Shown: in pieces, positions 40,347 to 44,223 of the stretch
How the letters are laid out: every line of letters begins with the position of its first letter
Numbering within the stretch: the stretch's first letter is position 1
Assembly: GCA_026706025.1 (NCBI GenBank)
Contig: JAPOZO010000054.1
Span: 1 to 44,223, forward strand
Direction of reading: 5' to 3'
DNA length: 44,223 nucleotides
Origin: Candidatus Poribacteria bacterium
Lineage (GTDB): Bacteria; Poribacteria; WGA-4E; WGA-3G
Made by a program: the position numbers and the translations under genes
The notes under the pieces: generated by a model
The model's input: the letters and a program-made list of their open reading frames with translations, nothing else
What the model was told of the DNA's origin: nothing
Databases searched by the model: none

Positions 40347-41963
40347 TTACGCTAAACCCGCCGCGTGTCTTCCAGCAGCTGGATCACCAGCAGCATAGAA
40401 TGTCCCACTATCTTTGTCAATATGGATCATGGAAGGCGCAGCAATGGCACCTCCATGTGCCCTAAGTTGATGCCCGCGATTACCAAGTTCTTCCCTGACG
40501 TTTTCACTCACACTGTCGTTGATAGTCAACGAACCCGCTTGCCCGAATGTTTGTGCACGGTTCGGGTTCGGATCGAACGAATCTTCGTGATGGGCAGTGG
40601 CGAAGCGTGGGGCTGTAACAGCATCTTCCGGTAGCATGCCGAACTCAACGAAATCGAGCAGTAAATTCATCGTCGCTTGATCTTGCAAGTCTCCGCCTGC
40701 AACGCTAATTGCTAAAATTGGAGCACCGTCCTTAAGAATCAGTGTCGGGGTGAGCGTAATTCTCGGACGCTTTCCGGGCTGGATACAGTTCGGATGCCCT
40801 GGCGTTGTGTTGAGACTTCGTAAGCGGTTACCATAACTGACACCTGTCGGTCCGACCATACCGCCTGCGTGATAGACATTAGCACTCGGTGTCGCAGCGA
40901 CGACATTCCCCCACCGGTCAGCAACTGCACAGGTCGTTGTTCCACCTACGCCAGGTCGAAAGACACCGCCCGGTTTTAATGGCTCCATGTTATCCACATC
41001 ACCGGGTCTGGCTTCGTGTGATGCCTTCTGCATATCAATCAATGGTCGGCGGATCTCAGTATAGGCATCCGAAAGCAGCTTGGATAACGGAACATCCACA
41101 AACTCCGGGTCGCCGTAATAGGCATCGCGATCAGCCATCGCCAGTTTGAGTGCTTCCGTAACCACATGCACATAGTCTGCCGAGGCGTTACCCATCGCTT
41201 TGAGATCGAAACCTTCCAATAAACGCAGTGCTTGGCAGAGATAAGGACCTTGCGTCCAAGTCCCGCACTTGTGCACCGTATACCCTCGGTAATCCACCGA
41301 TACGGGGTCTTCAACAAGCGTAACATGGGCAGCGAGGTCTGACTTACGGAGAAACCCACCCTTGTCAATGTAAAAACCTTCCAAGGCATCGGCAATATCG
41401 GTATCAGCACCGTTCCGTCCGTAAAACCGATCGCTTGCGGCTTGGATTTTTTCTTCACGGCTCCCAGATGTTTTCTGTTCCGACTCGACCATCCGACGCA
41501 AAGTGACCGCCAAGTCAGAATGCCAGTCCGCCTCACTAGTATCAAGCAGTGCGAGTGTCGGTGTGACGATGTTTTCAAACGTCTTCGTGCCATACAACTT
41601 GAGGGTGGTTGTACACAAATCAACAACCGATGGCACGGGTGCCATTTTGATGTCGCCATTCGGGATACCGTTTTCCATATACCAATCAATGGCGGTTTGC
41701 GAGAGCGGTGCTCGCCCCTGTCCGGAGAGTGATTTCACTTCCCGCTTTTCCGCGTTGAAGATAAGGAGTGGGACCTCACCCCCGATAGAACAGGCACCGT
41801 GATCTGTGACATTGAGCGCGAGGATCGTCCCCGCCGCTGCGTCCGCCGCATTTCCGCCCGCTTCCAGAATTTCGATTCCTGCCGCAACGGCTTTTGCCCC
41901 ACCGGCAGCAACGGCTCCAGTTTTACTAACAGCATTCCATCCAATTTCTTGAGTATTTGGCAT
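40347..41963 (-). CDS. Gamma-glutamyltransferase-family protein
   Basis: A 538-residue Ntn-hydrolase. The autocleavage/catalytic Thr is in VGGTTTCAVADRWGN near residue 342. Other family parts are AAGGAKAVAAGIEILEAGGNA, CSIGGEVPLL, GTWTQGPYLCQALRLLEG and ISVAGGDLQDQ. No signal peptide is seen, so it may be cytoplasmic, unlike E. coli Ggt. Start MPNTQEIG at 41963 has AAAGGAGA upstream; an in-frame ATG at 42008 adds 15 unlikely residues. A minus-strand promoter is at 42029-42057. Its exact substrate (glutathione, cephalosporin-like or other) is not decided. Confidence 0.9.
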   Translation of the reverse strand: MPNTQEIGWNAVSKTGAVAAGGAKAVAAGIEILEAGGNAADAAAGTILALNVTDHGACSIGGEVPLLIFNAEKREVKSLSGQGRAPLSQTAIDWYMENGIPNGDIKMAPVPSVVDLCTTTLKLYGTKTFENIVTPTLALLDTSEADWHSDLAVTLRRMVESEQKTSGSREEKIQAASDRFYGRNGADTDIADALEGFYIDKGGFLRKSDLAAHVTLVEDPVSVDYRGYTVHKCGTWTQGPYLCQALRLLEGFDLKAMGNASADYVHVVTEALKLAMADRDAYYGDPEFVDVPLSKLLSDAYTEIRRPLIDMQKASHEARPGDVDNMEPLKPGGVFRPGVGGTTTCAVADRWGNVVAATPSANVYHAGGMVGPTGVSYGNRLRSLNTTPGHPNCIQPGKRPRITLTPTLILKDGAPILAISVAGGDLQDQATMNLLLDFVEFGMLPEDAVTAPRFATAHHEDSFDPNPNRAQTFGQAGSLTINDSVSENVREELGNRGHQLRAHGGAIAAPSMIHIDKDSGTFYAAGDPAAGRHAAGLA

Positions 41964-42028
41964 CGGTTTCTCCTTTGCTTTAGCGTCAGAAGTTGATCTG
42001 ATTTCCAATCCTCTTTTTTGCTATTGAA

Positions 42029-42057
42029 AGCATATCATAGAACTTCATCTTGTGCAA
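42029..42057 (-). promoter_or_regulatory. Minus-strand promoter for gamma-glutamyltransferase
   Basis: On the minus strand: TTGCAC, 17-base spacer, TATGCT. It lies 66 bases from the preferred start of the minus-strand gene. Confidence 0.5.
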
Positions 42058-42096
42058 CGTCTAAAATGATATAATTTCTGCAGTCAACAATAGCAC

Positions 42097-42126
42097 TTGA
42101 CAATTGCCATCAATTCGGCTTAAACT
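42097..42126 (+). promoter_or_regulatory. Plus-strand promoter for the dehydrogenase gene
   Basis: TTGACA at 42097-42102 and TAAACT at 42121-42126 with an 18-base spacer. The transcript would start near 42133, with a short ORF at 42166 before the dehydrogenase. Confidence 0.45.
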
Positions 42127-42165
42127 TTAACAAAAATCCTGAAGACTTAGTTTGTGAGGATTAAA

Positions 42166-42219
42166 ATGTGTAGTAACACGCCGAGCGAAAATAGATTGAT
42201 GAAAATTTATGGTTTATAG
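42166..42219 (+). CDS. Possible 17-residue leader peptide
   Basis: ATG preceded by GAGGA five bases upstream opens a frame of 17 codons (MCSNTPSENRLMKIYGL) ending with TAG, ten bases before the dehydrogenase start. It could be an upstream leader ORF; it may also be chance. Confidence 0.25.
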   Translation: MCSNTPSENRLMKIYGL

Positions 42220-42229
42220 AAAGGAAAAT

Positions 42230-43294
42230 ATGGCTGAATACAAAATTGCGGTAATTCGAGGAGACGGAATCGGGATTGAAGTGATAGAGGAAGGCATCAA
42301 GGTCCTCAACGCTATCGCTGACAGGTATGACATCAAATGGGACTTTGTAGAATTCCCTTGGGGTTCAGACTACTATTTCAAGCATGGGCACATGATGCCA
42401 GCGGATGCTCTTGATACCCTTGCGGAGTTCGACCAGATTTATCTTGGGGCAGTCGGACACCCCGACATCCAAGACCACATTGCGCTCAATGGGCTCCTGT
42501 TGCCAATCCGACGTAGATTTGATCAGTACGTCTGTGAGCGACCGAGCGTTCTCTATCCCGGCATTAGTACACCGCTCAAGGACAAGGAGGCTTGGGAGAT
42601 TGATCTCGTGGTGATAAGAGAGAACACAGAGGGGGAGTATGCCAACGTTGGTGGGTTTCAATACCAAGGATTCCCTGAAGAGATCGGCGTGCAGGTTGGC
42701 GTATTTACTCGCCACGGCTGCGAGCGGATTATCACTTATGCCTTCGAGCAAGCTCGGGCACGAGATAAGAAACGCAAAGTCACTTCGATCACCAAGTCGA
42801 ACGCACAAGGCTACGGCATGATTGTATGGGATACAGCCTTCGAGCGAGTGGCTGGGGAGTATCCCGATATAGAGACGGAATCGTTGCTTGTGGACGCAGC
42901 CTGTATGGATTTCGTGCGGAGACCAGAGGACTTTGATGTGGTCGTCGCCAGTAATCTGTTTGGGGATATCCTCACGGACATCGGCGCGATTATTACCGGA
43001 AGCATGGGGCTGGCTCCGAGCGGCAATATCGACCCGCAACGTCGATTCCCATCAATGTTCGAGCCTGTTCACGGAAGTGCTCCGGACATCATGGGGATGG
43101 GCATCGCGAATCCATTGGCAGCAATTATCTCCGGTTCGATGATGTTGCGCTTCATCGGTGAGTTAAAAGCGGCAGAAACGATAGATGCAGCGGTCCTAAA
43201 GGTCGTCGAGGCAGGCAAAACCCTTCCACCGGATCTCGGTGGTCAAGCCACAACCTCACAGATCGGCGACGCTGTGGTAAACGCGCTCGGCTAA
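42230..43294 (+). CDS. Tartrate/isopropylmalate dehydrogenase-family enzyme
   Basis: A 354-residue beta-decarboxylating dehydrogenase. KIAVIRGDGIGIEVIEEG, HIALNGLLLPIRRRFDQYV, IRENTEGEYANVG, SITKSNAQGYGM, ASNLFGDILTDIG and GSMGLAPSGNI are in the family order with the catalytic Lys (KSNA) and metal Asp. The segment LLLPIRRRFDQYVCERP resembles tartrate dehydrogenases more than leucine-pathway LeuB. It would use NAD+ and a metal to oxidise a 2-hydroxy acid. AAAGGAAA precedes ATG 42230; the frame open at 42209 has no site. Confidence 0.88.
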   Translation: MAEYKIAVIRGDGIGIEVIEEGIKVLNAIADRYDIKWDFVEFPWGSDYYFKHGHMMPADALDTLAEFDQIYLGAVGHPDIQDHIALNGLLLPIRRRFDQYVCERPSVLYPGISTPLKDKEAWEIDLVVIRENTEGEYANVGGFQYQGFPEEIGVQVGVFTRHGCERIITYAFEQARARDKKRKVTSITKSNAQGYGMIVWDTAFERVAGEYPDIETESLLVDAACMDFVRRPEDFDVVVASNLFGDILTDIGAIITGSMGLAPSGNIDPQRRFPSMFEPVHGSAPDIMGMGIANPLAAIISGSMMLRFIGELKAAETIDAAVLKVVEAGKTLPPDLGGQATTSQIGDAVVNALG

Positions 43295-43413
43295 TGTGCT
43301 TTGTCATGTTCCAATATGAAATGGGAATTTGGTGATATTGGATTGACTCATAAAACTGCGTATGCACGACATTCTCTATTTGAAAGGCTGTCAGTTAGAT
43401 TAATACCTATCTC

Positions 43414-43980
43414 ATGAATACCACTTGTGAACTTGGGAAAATTATCCTCATCAACGGCGCGTCTAGTTCCGGAAAATCAACACTTGCCCGTCAACTACAG
43501 CAAAAACTGCCAATCCCATTTTGGCACTTTTCGTTTGACCACCTCCGTGATTCCAATGTTCTACCAATGGCACGTATTCTCAGCCGTGAAATCGATTGGC
43601 AAACGATGAGACCTGCTGTTTTTGATGGATTCCATCGGTGTCTGCCAGTTTTGGTTGAGGCAGGTAACAATCTTATTGTCGATCATATTATTGAAAATGA
43701 GATGTGGATGTTGGATCTGGTGCAATTACTCGCCGGTTTGGATGTATTCTTTGTTGGCATACACTGCCCGCTTCCTGAGCTTGAGCGCAGGGAGCGTGAA
43801 AGGGGAGATCGGCGAATCGGGGAGGCTCGAACGGACTATCAAGTCATACACAGTTTTACCGAGTATGATCTGGAAATTGACTCAATGCAGCCGTGCCAAG
43901 CCAATGTAAATACAATAATGAATAATTGGAAAGTTCGCCAGCCTCCGAGTGCCTTTGACCGGATGGCTGCGCGAAAATGA
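43414..43980 (+). CDS. Chloramphenicol-phosphotransferase-like (CPT) kinase
   Basis: A 188-residue P-loop kinase. IILINGASSSGKSTLARQLQ has the Walker A; SFDHLRDS holds the likely catalytic Asp; NNLIVDHIIENE, VFFVGIHCPLPELERRERER and GEARTDYQVIHSFTEYDLEI follow in the CPT pattern. CPT proteins phosphorylate chloramphenicol in its producer, but homologues in other bacteria have unknown targets. No strong ribosome binding site. It precedes an ankyrin gene. Confidence 0.82.
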   Translation: MNTTCELGKIILINGASSSGKSTLARQLQQKLPIPFWHFSFDHLRDSNVLPMARILSREIDWQTMRPAVFDGFHRCLPVLVEAGNNLIVDHIIENEMWMLDLVQLLAGLDVFFVGIHCPLPELERRERERGDRRIGEARTDYQVIHSFTEYDLEIDSMQPCQANVNTIMNNWKVRQPPSAFDRMAARK

Positions 43981-44013
43981 AAACACAATTAACCTAACAC
44001 ATGGAGAATAAGT

Positions 44014-44223
44014 ATGGAACTCGGTTCAATTCATGACGCGGCAGCCAACGGGGACCTCGATGTTGTAAAGAAAATCGTTGAGCAGGACCCTCGTCTGGTC
44101 AACCAAGACGACAAATACGAATGGCGTCCTATATTTCATGCCGGATTAAGATGCCATTATGACGTTGTTAAATATCTAATAGACTGTGGTGCTGATTTGG
44201 CAGCGCATGACGGTTACGCGATT
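44014..44223 (+). CDS. Ankyrin-repeat protein, cut by window end
   Basis: The first 70 residues contain SIHDAAANGDLDVVKKIVEQ, then WRPIFHAGLRCHYDVVKYLI with CGADLAAHDGYA, two ankyrin helices-and-turn units. It continues beyond the window. GGAGA lies six bases before the ATG. Ankyrin repeats mediate protein binding; the partner is unknown. Confidence 0.85.
   Translation, partial: MELGSIHDAAANGDLDVVKKIVEQDPRLVNQDDKYEWRPIFHAGLRCHYDVVKYLIDCGADLAAHDGYAI

Overview
The window reads as a bacterial chromosome segment of moderate GC with about 40 protein genes, nearly all on the plus strand. No rRNA, tRNA or CRISPR array was seen. The gene set suggests Candidatus Poribacteria or a close relative: PhyH dioxygenase, Gfo/Idh/MocA oxidoreductase, enolase-superfamily enzyme, TIM-barrel sugar isomerase/epimerase, a CehA/McbA-type hydrolase, a LamG protein, ECF sigma factors with large C-terminal sensor-like extensions, and many small palindromic or MITE-like repeats. 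This placement is an inference from gene content, not a phylogenetic result.

Layout. 1-2.4 kb: a HAD hydrolase cut by the window edge, a YdcF-like protein and an adenosine-deaminase-like hydrolase. 2.4-2.73 kb: a good sigma70-type promoter, a strongly structured non-coding stretch and an intrinsic terminator. 3.0-10.1 kb: an MsbA-like ABC exporter, a 107-bp MITE-like element, a CBM9/DUF5916 outer-membrane protein, and an ECF sigma factor fused through a membrane helix to an Asp-box beta-propeller. 10.2-12.8 kb: a second adenosine-deaminase-like gene, a GNAT acetyltransferase and, on the minus strand, a Gfo/Idh/MocA oxidoreductase. 13.1-17.6 kb: RsgA with a long N-terminal extension, a nucleoside-phosphorylase/MTA-nucleosidase-like protein and a secreted CehA/McbA-like protein. 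17.6-20.6 kb: a segmental duplication of a zinc-ribbon membrane protein together with the 5' end of a PhyH gene, then the intact PhyH gene. 20.9-27.8 kb: an ECF sigma factor fused to a Bmp/PnrA-type nucleoside-binding domain, a glycosyltransferase remnant, a three-gene ABC-2 transporter and a second CBM9/DUF5916 protein. 28.3-38.3 kb: an MFS transporter with an in-frame UGA, then a long co-directional run of methyltransferases, small-molecule enzymes, acetyltransferase, nucleotidyltransferase, an orphan HigA-like regulator and a TIM-barrel isomerase. 38.3-40.2 kb: an AAA ATPase overlapping a TOPRIM-like protein. 40.3-44.2 kb: gamma-glutamyltransferase on the minus strand, a tartrate/isopropylmalate-dehydrogenase-type enzyme, a chloramphenicol-phosphotransferase-like kinase and the start of an ankyrin protein.

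The most interesting pattern is that two loci each carry an ABC transporter, a CBM9/DUF5916 outer-membrane protein and an ECF sigma factor fused to a different C-terminal domain: a membrane-anchored Asp-box propeller in one, an apparently soluble Bmp-type ligand-binding domain in the other. If the sigma factors control their neighbours, these would be self-contained sense-and-transport modules. The Bmp fusion in particular looks like a one-protein ligand-responsive sigma factor. Several genes with possible nucleoside links (two deaminase-like paralogues, the MTA-nucleosidase-like protein and the Bmp domain) lie within the same 22 kb.
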